Positions 11,811 through 23,035 of a stretch of DNA of 64,000 bases are shown here, one piece after another; the stretch's first letter is position 1; every line of letters begins with the position of its first letter. A program made the translations under genes and the position numbers. The DNA is taken from contig NC_023756.2 of the NCBI RefSeq assembly GCF_000499845.2, positions 34,494,763 through 34,558,762 of the forward strand, read 5' to 3'. The notes beneath the pieces were generated by a model. That model did not search any database. It was not told the DNA's origin and saw only the letters and a program-made list of their open reading frames with translations. Source of the DNA: Phaseolus vulgaris. Its lineage: Eukaryota; Streptophyta; Magnoliopsida; Fabales; Fabaceae.

Positions 11811-12295
11811 CATAGTTGTAGAATTATAAAATTCGGCAATGCATATCATCGTCATGGTTTATCGTCTCATCTTCATTATTTGAATTAGAAACAATTATGA
11901 AATCAAAGAAAGAATTCATTTAATATGACTCAATTATTTTTTAATGTTGCTTATCCAATAGAGTTGTGCGTGCCTTGATTTTTTCAATTTCCTTTGCTTA
12001 CTTATATATTTTTTAAAAGACTAACATGCATTATATTACTAAATAAATTTAACATGCCATTAAAGTTGACGGTTTAAATTTCAATTATTATTTATAACAT
12101 ATGATAAATATAATAAAAACATATAAAAGAACATGAAGTGTCTAAACCAATACTGAAGTCGAAATAAATATACAACTACAAGGAGGTAGAACTTACAAGT
12201 AAATGTAAGCTCATCAAATTTACCATTCAACCATAAAGGACCTAGTAAGAATTAAGATAAATTAAACATTTATTCAATAATCAATTATTATAGGA

Positions 12296-12331
<36 letters not shown>

Positions 12332-12811
12332 CAAACATGTTAAAATAAAACATTAAAAGTTTTCTCAAAGTAAGGAAATTGTAATTCCACATTGCAAGAT
12401 CACGTTGTCAACGGTCCTGAACGTATATTAAATGGAAACATTTTGGTAAGTATTGTAAATGTATAGTATTTTTTCTCCATGCTATCAAAAGAAAAATAAA
12501 ATAATTCAAAAGAATTTATCCTAACATGACAAAAACAACTTTGATAAAATTGGAAACAACATTATTATTACGTTGAAGAATACAATTTGGATAACCTTAA
12601 GAAATCTTTAAGATTGGAGCATTTATCAACATTTTTTTTTATCAATATATATATTACTTACATGGCAAATTTAGAAGGTTTAGAATTTAGATTAAAAATA
12701 TAATTCAATTTTATTACATATGGAGAAAAATTATGTCCTAATCTTTTATATAGTGTAAATAATAGGAATGTTAAATAATTGAAAACATTATCTCTTTATT
12801 ATGTTGATTAA
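11811..12811. other. AT-rich spacer downstream of the pectate lyase gene
   Basis: No gene seen. It contains an AT dinucleotide run (about 12301-12330). From about 12170 it resembles the stretch at 38366-38900, so it belongs to the duplicated block that includes the pectate lyase. The 3' untranslated region of that gene must lie in its right part. Confidence 0.6.
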
Positions 12812-14295
12812 TCAATTCACAAAATTTCTATTGTATCGTAACACTCCTGATGAACGTGTCAACGATCTTACAAATTTGGCATTAACAACTTTAAATTTTT
12901 GTTCTTTGCTATAATTTGGTTTTTGCATATCTCTTCCTTTTGTTACGGCGAAGGAAGCTCCATTTTCAAAATTGTCCCCTATCGAATGAAAATTCCATCT
13001 ATCTCCATTTTTATTGCTGCTCTTTCTCCATGTCACCTACACATAATAAATAATTAGCATAACACTACTAAAATGTTTATATATAATACCTAAATGATTG
13101 GTATATGTTGGATACGAAATAGTTGGAATGAAAATTCTAATATTTATTACCTCTTTGTTTCCTATTGTTGGTGCTATGAAGAGATTGGCTTCGCTTTTGA
13201 GACTAGGTTCCATGCTTCCACCAATAGCATATTGAAGCCATCCTTGATAAAGATTATTTGCAACATGTGCATATCCATGACGAATCCTAGAAAGTTAATT
13301 TGTTTGTCAATAAGAGCAAGTAATATTGCTTACTATTACTTTGTATTTTAAACTACTTAGTCTACCAATTATTTACCTTGGCATACGTTGATTGCAATTA
13401 GGTCCAAAATGATTGTATACTACAGTAACCTTCATGTTTTGGTCTCTCACATATCCATCATCATGTCCGAGAAGCATAACCTTATCTTGGTTTTTGAACC
13501 AATTATTGGAGATAGTCACATTAGTTGACCCTCGTGTTACATCAAGCAAACCATCTTGACAATTGTAAAATGTATTATGGTCAATCCAAATCTTTGAAGC
13601 GGTAACCAATCTTATTGCATCTCCATCTACATGACCTAAAGGAATCACCTTTCCTTCAGGCCCCATTACAATCCCAGGGGCTTGAGGCTTGCAATGATGA
13701 ACTCGAATGCCATGAATGATTATATTGGTGGCCTATTTAATCAAATAAGCAAGGTTTCTTATAAATTGGTAACACATGAAAATATTTTTTAATGTTTTTT
13801 AATGTTTATTCATTATGTACACAAGTTTAATTAGTAACAAATAGTGATTACCTTAAAGATCATTAAACATGCATTATTAGCAATTTGAACGTTAACACCT
13901 CGACCATCGATCGTGGTAAAACTACTAATGAGAAGAGGTTTCTCTAATGTAATGAGCATGTCTTTTTGGAATGTGATCCACACCTTACCTTGAATAATAG
14001 AAGTTCCATACCTCAAAGTGTTGGGTTTGGGGTTTATAGGATCATCACTAGAGTCCGTAACTTTATAATGAATAATGTCCTTACCAATGTTGTTTACCAT
14101 CTTACCAGCATAACCCACAGAGCATGTGGCTAATTGAGATTGGTGTCTCCTCCATTCAGAATTTAGTCTCCAACATCGATCAATAACATTCATTTTCCAA
14201 CCATTTATCTTTGATTGCTTCGCAAAACTAATGCTTGAAATGAAAAATAAAATCATAAGAGTGAAAAACAACGATTGAGGGTTTTGAAATGTCAT
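12812..14295 (-). CDS. secreted pectate lyase (polysaccharide lyase family 1, pollen Amb a 1-like)
   Basis: Four exons on the minus strand, 14295-13852, 13732-13377, 13286-13151 and 13036-12812, all with GT/AG introns, give 386 aa. Residues 1-25 form a hydrophobic signal peptide, so the enzyme should enter the secretory path and act on de-esterified pectin in the cell wall by beta-elimination. Family blocks are intact: WIDH (197-200), DGLLDVTRGST (208-218), VMLLGHDDGY, and RMPRIRHGYAHV with the R-x-P-x-x-R-x-G catalytic pattern (264-271). Length fits the roughly 400-residue plant family. The resemblance to pollen-expressed members is by general pattern; pollen expression is inferred. The ATG at 14295 is the only one giving a signal peptide. 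A broken paralogue lies at 38930-40146. Confidence 0.9.
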
Positions 14296-14407
14296 AACAA
14301 AGAATAATTGTTCTTAATGAATAGAAATTGAAGAGAAGGTAGAAGGATAAAAAAAGAACGGTGACTTTCTAGTATTTTTAATATTGAGTCGTAGTATAAG
14401 GGAATAA

Positions 14408-14422
14408 TTATATATATAGACA
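14408..14422 (-). promoter_or_regulatory. probable TATA box of the pectate lyase gene
   Basis: The minus strand reads CTATATATATAATTA about 115-130 bp upstream of the start codon, a normal distance for a plant TATA box plus a short leader. No other core element was identified. The upstream stretch to 14892 holds no gene. Confidence 0.5.
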
Positions 14423-14892
14423 AGAGTGTTATTAGAGTTAGTTTAAGTTGTTTTCTTAAGTTATGGAAAATGGAATGTTCCTTGCAAGAGAATAGCTATG
14501 AATAGAAATAAGTAAGTAGGGATGTTTAAGTTGTTTTAAATCTTAGCCTTTCACCTAAATTTCTGCATTAACTTCAAAAGCATAATTAGAAATTTTAAGA
14601 TACTTTAACAATATAAATTTCAACGGCTGAAAATTAATTTAAATTTATTAAATAGTAAAAATTAAATTTAATCTAATGTGGCATGAGTTTGTAATTCAAT
14701 AACTTTCAGTGGAAGGATCATTTCTTTTTATCATGATATGACCTTTCTCTTTTAACCTTGAGACCTCCTTCCAATCCTTTTTGTCTTATTGTATAGGAAT
14801 GCGCTCCACTTTATCTTTTTTTGATATGCTCCTGCCTCTAGCAAGTTGCCACCTTCCTCTAGATCAATTCTCTATTATCCAAAGTACTTTTT

Positions 14893-15200
14893 TATTAAGA
14901 AGTGAGTTTAAGCTTAACTCGACCTCACAAACTGATTTGTAAGTTGAAGATTATCCTCACTTTTGTATTTTAAATTGGTTTTATCTCTAGTCGACGAGGG
15001 ATCTCCAACACACGCCCTCACGTCGAGGCATAGACTTCTCATACATAGAACTAGATATTTTTGGTGGTCTGATAGTAGCCCGATAGCGAGTGACATAATA
15101 GGTCCAACAAACCTCACTAGGATAGGCTCTAATACCATACTAAGAAGTGATTTTAAGCCTAACTCATCCTCACAAAAATAGTTTCTAAGGTGAGGATTAT
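14893..15200 (-). mobile_element. decayed TRIM element (truncated)
   Basis: The left LTR (14893-15010) starts TATTAAGAAGTG and ends GGGATCTCCAACA. A short internal segment contains GTCTGATAGTAGCCCGATAG. The primer site survives as TGGTATTAGAGCC on the minus strand (about 15137-15125). A second LTR begins at 15138 and is lost after about 15200. The layout and many words match the intact TRIM at 39481-39862, so this is an older copy of the same family. Confidence 0.7.
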
Positions 15201-15430
15201 ATCAAGAAAGAAAGAAATAAAATAATTCATCGAATTAAGGTGTATCATTTAAAAAAAAAGTGATAATTATATATAATGCAAAATACATTATCAAGCTTAA
15301 TAAAAAAATAAACAAATGAAATGAAATATCTATAATATTTGGAGTATCTAGAAAATAAATAACTAATTATATGTAATATCTATAATATCTAATTATATTT
15401 TATTCTAATATCCCCCTCAAGTTGGAGAAT
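15201..15430 (-). repeat. possible copia LTR remnant with polypurine tract
   Basis: AT-rich sequence with ATATCTATAATATCTAATTATA repeats leads up to a minus-strand polypurine tract (CAACTTGAGGGGGATATT, about 15423-15406). This resembles the copia LTR junction at 5632. No pol sequence is attached. The identification rests on these two signals only. Confidence 0.4.
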
Positions 15431-16095
15431 AAATGTTGATGATTCCGAACTTTCTAATGGAACGATTGAAGGTGGTGGTAAGATGGGCCTTTGTGATACA
15501 ACTCAAATAGCCAAGAAGATGAGTAAGAACACAATAGACACTTCACACTTTGATAAGTCATCTCAGCATCCAAGACAAGGCCCCACCAAATGTCGGAAGG
15601 ACCTCAGCAGAAGAAGAACTGGGCATAAACCAGAGCATCATATGTTCTTTCTTCTGGTCTTCTTACAAGACAAAATGTTTGTAAATAAATTGGGTTCACT
15701 TTGGGGGTCCAAATAGAAGAATAAGCTAAAGTAGGTTTACATAGCATAAATAAGAGTGTACTTAGCAATTGGGTTTGTACCAAGCCCACTTTTCATAACA
15801 CATGCACCTAGAATTATGGTTTTTAACCTAACTTCTTGAAGTTATGCCTAAGGTGCGGTTTTGACCATGGTCAACAACCCTAGGCAACCCCTCTCCCCTC
15901 TCCATTTTACCCTTCACTCATCTTGCCCTCCAAGTCACTCCTTCCTATATAAAAGGTGTCTTGGCTCATGTATTTACTCATTGAATTTGATACAGTAAAG
16001 AAACTCTGCAGGAGTGATTTTGTGAGTCTTGAGTACTCATTATTTAAGGTTTTATCTTTAGTATGTGAGCATTTCAAGTGGCAGCTCTTCCTTGT
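15431..16095 (+). repeat. possible LTR or promoter fragment, plus orientation
   Basis: No coding sequence is defensible. A TATA box (CCTATATAAAAGG, about 15946-15958) is followed by a leader-like sequence. GGTGCGGTTTTGACCATGGTC at about 15851 resembles part of the chromovirus LTR at 42200-42240 in the opposite orientation. It may be a plus-oriented LTR relic; its boundaries are not determined. Confidence 0.35.
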
Positions 16096-17715
16096 TGGGT
16101 TTAATAGTGCCAAAGTTCAAGAGGGGAGGTGAATTGACCTTTTAAAACTTTCTCGCAGAAACAGTGTTTAACACAGTTTTACAGAAAATAAATCGATTTA
16201 TGTGAAAATGAACAGATTTATTTCAGCACTGTTTTTGTTTGAACAGCTTTTAATTCAGCAAGGTTAATCACAAGATTATGCAGATAGAATTTCCAGATGC
16301 ACACACACAGATATCAGATTGAAAAACAGTGTAACACAAAAACCAGCAAACCTTAATTCCAATTCGTGTGTTTTAGGTTCAGTTAAGGGCTTGACAATTA
16401 GCGAGACAATTTATCACACACAACCTGTTTGATTAGCCTTTAACAGATTGTCAGTGTTCTTATTGAAATCAGACAGTTTACCAAGAATTAAGAACAATGA
16501 ATCACAGAACAGCAAGCTTCAACTTTAAGCAATTGTTTAAGGTTCAATTAATAGCTTTGACAATTTCTTGAGCAACCTATACCAGTCAATCTGTTCCAGT
16601 GGCTTTTAGCAGATTTTATATGTTCTTATCAGATTCAAACAACTTTTTCATAAATTAAGAACAGTATGCACAGTGCCCAGAAAGAACAGATTTATTTTCA
16701 ATTGAACAGATTTATTTCTTTGCTGTTTTATCAATTATGCAGAAACGAAATTGCAGAGAGTGAGAGAGAATGAACACAAGCAGTTATACTGGTTCACTCA
16801 ACTGAGCTACATCCAGTCTTCACCAAAACCAGGTGGAAATCACTAAAACACAGTACCACCAAGTACAATTCCCACTGTTCGTGAAACCTACAAGAACTTA
16901 GGTACTCTTGCTGAAAAAACCTATTTCAGCTCACACACACACACACTCCAAGAAAACCTATCAAGAAGAGTGTTCAACCAAACTATTACAAGAAATGAGA
17001 AGTGAAACGACTACACCTGATTGAGGATACAAAGATCTGCCTTAAACCAGTAGGCAAGATTGCTAGAACAGTAGCTGCACCTCACACCAAGCTTTTGGAA
17101 CCAAACCAAGAACAAGCACTTTGTGATTTTTGAAATCTTTGAAGAACAAATGTTAATCCTTTGTAAACACTTAATTCTCTGCTGTCAAAACTTGTTTTTA
17201 CAAATGTATGAATTCATGTTAAAACTCAGAAACAAGTTTTCATTTTATAGAAAACCAACTTATAACAGATTTTTGAAAAACAGTTAAAGCTGTTATAAAA
17301 TGAACAGATTGAAAATAAAATGAACAGATTTATTTTCAAAAGCAGTTAGAGAATTTGTTAAGTGAGGAGACTTAGTCAACTATTCTGGTGTTGAGATAAA
17401 ACTGAAAAACGTTTAAGCTTGACATGGCACCAGAGACAAAAAGAATCTATTCATTTACAGATGAACAAATTTATTTTTCAAAACGAAAACAGAGAAAGTT
17501 TAACTATTTAAAACTCAATCGTTTTGAAAAGAAGAAGACTTAGTCAAAATACCTGATGCACAAAATCTAATTTTTACAAGACTTAGCCAAGGCATCAATG
17601 TAAAAATGAATCTGTTTATTTAGAAAAGAACAGATTTATTTTTATGCAGTAAACGTGTTTTTTGTAAAACATGTGAAAAACAGTTTAAGAAAACTTATGC
17701 TTGTTCTTATCACAT
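16096..17715 (-). repeat. LTR-like fragment of a SIRE-related family with paired AACAGATTTATT words
   Basis: It opens with TGTTGGGTTTAATAG and GAGGGGAGGTGAATTG, like the SIRE-like LTRs at 45017 and 57214. It shares their ACTGGTTCACTC and CTACATCCAGTC blocks but is longer and otherwise diverged. Instead of the AAACAATCGGTTGTTT word, it has at least five pairs of AACAGATTTATT variants (near 16190, 16690, 17310, 17455 and 17610). No gag or polypurine tract adjoins. The right edge abuts the truncated end of a Tat-like pol. Confidence 0.6.
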
Positions 17716-17724
17716 GGCCAGTGG

Positions 17725-18721
17725 TTATGAGGCGAGATACTCAGCAAAAAGCCCACTCTTAGACAACCTCTTGGTTCGAGTCTTTCGCCACAAAGTTCTG
17801 AAATCTCGGCGAGCTTTCCTGGATTTCGACTGGAATCATCGCATCACATCCATAAACCAAACTAAACGGGGTCTTGTGGGTTCCTGACTGCTCAGTGGTA
17901 TGGTACGCTCAAACTATGCGGGGTACCTCTTCAGCCCACGATCCCTTAGCTTTCTCTAGTCTTCTCTTTAAACCTCTCAGCAACACCCGATTGGCGGACT
18001 CCACTTGGCCATTCGTCTGTGGGTGCTCGACGGATGCGAACACCTGTTGTATTCTCACCTCTTCGCACAGCTTTTTCAACAGGTGACTCGCAAACTGAGT
18101 CCCATTGTCTGACACCAGGCGTTTAGGCACACCAAACCGGCACACTATGTTCTTCCATACAAAGATCTCAACCTTGTGTGCGGTGATTTGGGCCACTGGC
18201 TCCGCTTCGATCCACTTGATGAAGTATTCAATCGCCACTACCAAGTACTTCATCTGCCTGACCGCCAATGGGAAGGGTCCCAGAATGTCAATTCCCCAAG
18301 TATGAAACGGCCATGGGCTGTAAATTGACTTCAGTTCTTCTGGGGGTGCCTTGTGCCAATCGGCGTGCTGCTGGCATTGCTTGCAACGCTAGGCGTACCT
18401 CTTGCAATCTTCTCTCATCGTGGGCCAGTAATAGCCTGCACGGATAGTCCTTGTCGCCAGCGATTGACCTCCAATGTGGCTCCCGCAAATTCCCTCATGG
18501 AGCTAAGCCATAATCCTCGTGCACTTCTCTCCGTGTATACATACAAGAAGAGGGTGTGTAAATCCAAACCTGTACAGCTCGCCGTCAATAAGGGTAAACT
18601 TGCTAGAGCTCTTCTTTATTTTTCTGGCCTCAGTTGAGTCAACTGGAAGCACACCATCCGCTAAATAACGTTGGTAGGGCGTTATCCACGTGTCCGGTTC
18701 GTGGACAGTGCAGACCTGCAT
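17725..18721 (-). pseudogene. integrase region of the Tat-like element
   Basis: This frame differs from the upstream pol frame, so there is a frameshift just above 18721. It shows the tail of the linker (VHEPDTWITPYQRYL), the zinc-binding segment (HEGICGSHIGG, CKQC) and the catalytic core (WGIDILGPF, VSDNGTQF, NGQVESANRVL). Amber codons interrupt it at 18503-18505 and 18389-18391. It ends about 60 residues after the core, where a foreign LTR-like fragment begins. Confidence 0.8.
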
Positions 18722-21480
18722 CGATTTGCCCCTTCCGCTGGGCGCGCTCTGACCCTCGGAACCCTCAGAGTTTCCTGCGTTAGGGATCTATGACCTCTCG
18801 CCGGTCTTCCTATTGATCTACAAACATGGAGAACTTGGTGGTCTGCCACGAATGCTCGAGGCGCTTTCAAAGTTTCTTGAATGACAGTCCTCTGCCTGCC
18901 CCCCTTGCTCGAACTGGCGAGCTTGGCTAGCAAGTAAGCTCGGGCATTCTATTCTCTTGGCACATGCACCACTTCAAATGAAGTGAAAAATCTTCTTAGC
19001 TCTTGCACGTACTCCAAGTAGGCTGCCATTTGTGGGTCCTTGGCTTGGAACTCGCCAGTTACTTGTCCGGTGACCAACAGCGAATCGCTCTTGGCCATCA
19101 GCACTCTCGCCCCCATTTCCTTAACCAGCAGGATTCCGGCGATCAAAGCCTCATACTCTGCTTGGTTGTTGCTTGCTTTGAAAGCAAACCTCAATGATTG
19201 CTCTATCAACACTCCGTTGGGCACTTCCAAAATGACCCCAGCCCCGCTGCCCAGCTGGTTAGATGACCCATCAACTGAGAGTACCCAGCGAAAATCACCC
19301 TCGGCGTTCTGTGCCAACTCAGAGGACAACTCGACCACGAAATCGGCGAAAACTTGCCCCTTGATCGATCCTCGGGGTTCATATTTCATGTCGAACTCCG
19401 AAAGCTCGACTGCCCACTTCACCATCCTTCCGGCCACATCGGGCTTCTTCAAAACCTTCTGGATTGGCAGATCAGTCATCACCAGTACCGTGAAGCTCTG
19501 GAAGTAGTGGCGCAATCTCCTCGCCGAGAATACGACCGCCAATGCCGCATTTTCTAAGGCCTGGTACCTTACCTCTGGGCCTTGCAGCACCTTGCTAACG
19601 AAATATATAGGCCTTTGGGTCTGATCCTGATCCTGCACTAGCACTGCGCTGATTGCCCTCTCAGTTATGGCAAAGTACAGCCTGAACGGTGTTATGTCTT
19701 GGGGCTTGCACAGAACTGGAGGGCTCGCCAAATATTCCTTGAGCTTTACGAAGGCCTCCTCACACTCCTTCGTCCAAACAAACCTGTTGTTCCTTTTCAA
19801 ACACTGGAAGTATGGGTGGCCCTTCTCTCCGCTCGCCGATACGAATCGGGACAAGGCGGCCATCCGCCCCATGAGTTGCTGCACCTCCTTCACATTGGCG
19901 GGGCTCCTCATTGCCAATATGGCGGCGCACTTCTCGGGGTTAGCCTCAATTCCCCTCTCTGACAGGAGAAACCCCAGAAATTTCCCTGCTTCTACACCAA
20001 AAACGCACTTTTCAGGATTCAGTTTTAGCTTGTACCTGGATATCGTGATGAACAACTCTTCCAAGTCGGCGATGTGCTTGTCTTTCTCCAGGGACATCAC
20101 GACCATGTCGTCGACGTATGCTTGTACATTCCTTCCGAGCATGGGTGCAAGCACCTTGTCCATCAGCCTTTGGTATGTGGCCCCTGCATTCTTCAACCCG
20201 AAAGGCATTACCCTGTAGCAATAACACGACCTTTCCGTCATGAAGGCGGTCTTCTCTTCATCCATGGGGTGCATTTTGATTTGGTTGTACCCCGAGAAGG
20301 CTTCCAGAAAACTGAGCAGCTTGCATCCTGATGCACTGTTTACCAGGGCGTCTATGCTTGGCAAAGGGTAAGAGTCCTTCGGGCAGGCCTTGTTCAGGTC
20401 TATAAAGTCAACGCACATCCGCCATTTTCCGCTGCTCTTCTTGACTAGGACAACATTAGCGAGCCATTCTGGATATTGGATTTCCCTGATGTGGCCTGCT
20501 GCAAGGAGTTTCAGTGTCTCTTCTTTGATCACCTGTCTTTTCTCCTCATTGAACTTTCTTCTTCTTTGGCGGATGGGCCTGACTTGGTGGTCCATTGCCA
20601 AATGATGGCACAAGAAATCGGGGTCGATTCCCGGCATATCTGAAGCAGCCCACGCAAACGCATCCAAGTGTTTACTTATTACCTCGGCGATTTGGTCTTG
20701 CGTCTTGCTATCCAGGGTCCTTCCCAACTTAAACACCTTGCCGCTGATCTCCTTCTCGAGCCATTCCTCTGCTGGCTGAGGTTTCCTTTCGCTGGCGATC
20801 AGCGCTCTTGCGATACCGGTTTCTCTGGCGGTCTCCGAGCAGTTTCTTTCTCCCTTCCCGCTCTCTGGCCTCGCCTCTACACTCCCCATCGGCACATCGC
20901 CCTCGGCGAACGCCGAATCCGAAACTCGCCGGGATTCGCGCTCCGTCTCCACGCCAGGGGGAGGCGTTGTGGTTACGTGGCACACAGACCTCTTGTTCTT
21001 GAGGCTGTTTTCGTAACACTTCTTCGCCTCCTTCTGGTCGGAGCAAATAGTGATGATCATGCCCTCCATGGACGGCAGCTTGACCTTCATGTACCTTGTC
21101 GAAGGCACAACTCCTGTTCTGTTGAGCGTTGGCCTTCCCAACAGTATGTTGTATGCTGACGGGGCGTTTACAACAAGATACCTGATCTTCTCCGTTCGTG
21201 AGGCCAAGCCGTCGGTGAAGGTCGTCCTCAGCTCGATATACCCCCTCACCTCCACTTGGTCACCGGCAAAACCGTACAAGCAGCCCCCATATGGTCTCAG
21301 TTGATCGGGGGACAATTGTAACTTCTCAAAAGTTGGCCAAAACATCACATCTGCTGAACTTCCTTGGTCGACCAGCACCCGGTGGACAGTCCTTCCCGCC
21401 GTGACAAGCGAGATCACAATATGGTCGTTGTCATCAGGCACCACGTCCCTGAGGTCCCCCTTGGTGAACGTGATGTCCAC
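18682..21480 (-). pseudogene. pol (protease, RT, RNase H) of the Tat-like element
   Basis: A long open stretch of 843 codons (21480-18949) holds the protease (DQGSSADVMF near its start), RT (YVDDMVV, about 20095-20120) and RNase H (LSVDGSSNQLGSGAG, ASNNQAEYEALIAG, KSDSLLVTGQ). The TAG at 18949-18951 sits where CAG is expected (VPRE-stop-NARA). The frame reopens to 18682, where a frameshift ends it. The gag frame upstream is in the same phase, so the ancestor had one gag-pol ORF. Confidence 0.88.
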
Positions 21481-21495
21481 GTCGGGCGAGTGATC

Positions 21496-22872
21496 CTAAA
21501 AAATTTCCACTGACATTACCGACCTCGCGTACCTCTTACGTTGCGACGCAATGCACCCCCCGCTGGAGAATCCGCCAGCTATGGTGTGGATCTCGTCGTG
21601 AACGGGCACCTCGTGCTGTTGCCCTCCGCTGCTCGCCGGTTGAGACCCTGACGCTTGGTCCGCTTGCTTCTCTAGCAAGTAATCCTTCAGGAAACCACAT
21701 TTGACCAGCTCGGCGAGCTGCTGTCCCAGAGCCAAACACGAGTTGATAGAGTGGCCAAAACTCTTGTGGAACTCGCACCATGCGTCTGGCTTTGGCCCCA
21801 AAACCTTCTCCGTCGTCTTCTCGGGCACTTTGAGCCTGGCAGCTATGTTTGGGATGGCGATCAAATCAGCCAAACCCATCACAAACTCATACCTTGGGGG
21901 GCGATTACTCTCCCTGGGGCGCCCTGGTCCCTAGCTCTTATTTTTCTTAGGGTCGTAAGGATGGTGCGTCCTTTGATCCCTCTTTCCCGCCGCCGCCTCC
22001 ATTACCCTTCGCGGTTGTACCCTTGCTTGGGTGCGCGGCTTAGTTGGGGCCACGTTTCCCCTCTTCTCGGTGACCTCGCTCTCGGCGGCAATGTGAGCCA
22101 CAACGTGTCGCCGGATTTCGGCAAACGTGGCGGGGTGGCTCCTGATGAGCGACTCACTAAAAGGCCCGGGTAAGACGCCCTTTTTGAAGGCATGCACGAA
22201 CATCTCTTCGTCCTTTCCTGGAAAACAGACTATCCGAGCTCCGAATCTGTTCAGGAAATCCTTCAGGGACTCCCTTTGGTACTGCCTTATATCAAACAAG
22301 TCGTAAGACACCAAAGGTGGCGCCTTGTTCACTATGTACTGCTCAACAAACATCTTGGAAAACTGTTGGAACGTGGTAATGTGGCCAGTGGGTATACTGA
22401 CGAACCAGTCCAACGCCGTTCCGCCCAAAGTGCTCATGAACACCTTACAATACACCGTGTCTGAACCCCCTGAGAGCATCATCTGAGTATGAAACGTCGT
22501 GAGATGGGCTTCAGGGTCCTCCACCCCGGTGAAAGACGCTTTCACTGCCACAGTGTTAGCCGGGACCACCGAGTCCATGATCTCTTGGGAAAATGGCATA
22601 GGAAAGCTGCGTGGTGGGGATGGGGGTGCAGATCTGTCCCCAGCCTCACGCTCCTCCCGCTCCTTAAGGGCTTTGCGCAGCTCTTCGTTGATCCTGTTGA
22701 GCTCTTCGTTTCTTGCCTGCGAGGCCACCAGCGCCTCGTGCATCCTTTCCTGTTCAGAACGCGATGCAGCCATGTTCTCCTGCAGCGTCCTCATCATGTC
22801 CATCACTTGTGTCATGGACACAACATCTTCGTCTGTTGATGGCGCGACTGAGCTGGAGCGCGTTGTCCTCAT
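21496..22872 (-). pseudogene. gag of the Tat-like element, with two amber stops
   Basis: The ATG at 22872 opens 313 codons of capsid-type gag: a Glu/Arg-rich coiled-coil-like N-terminus, then FTGVEDPEAHLTTFHTQM, WFVSIPTGHITTFQQF and YDLFDIRQYQRESLKDFLNRF. The frame stops at TAG 21931-21933, reopens in the same phase to TAG 21496-21498, and then continues into protease. The element at 1-4319 is open at both sites. The middle section contains WCEFHKSFGHSINSC, a possible zinc-binding region. Confidence 0.85.
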
Positions 22873-23013
22873 CCTTCCTCAGCAAGCTCAACAACTCAAA
22901 AGACTCCAAACAAATGGTGAAAACTCCAAGAACCGATTGCGATAGCGAGCAGTCGAACAGAAAACACCAAAAACACCACAAACACGAACTATGGTTGGGA
23001 ATCACCTTTTACA

Positions 23014-23033
23014 CGGCCCCACGGTGGGCGCCA
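23014..23033 (-). promoter_or_regulatory. primer-binding site of the Tat-like element
   Basis: The minus strand reads TGGCGCCCACCGTGGGGCCG immediately inside the LTR that begins at 23036. It defines this LTR as the 5' LTR. The complementary tRNA was not identified. Confidence 0.75.
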
Positions 23034-23035
23034 AA

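Noticed and set aside
21931..21933. The TAG after gag as a programmed gag-pol readthrough signal
   Set aside because: The sister element is open there, and the same copy has four more amber stops. Decay is the simpler explanation.
19003..22945. Plus-strand frames over the second Tat-like element
   Set aside because: Same reason: shadows of gag-pol, with domain motifs only on the minus strand.
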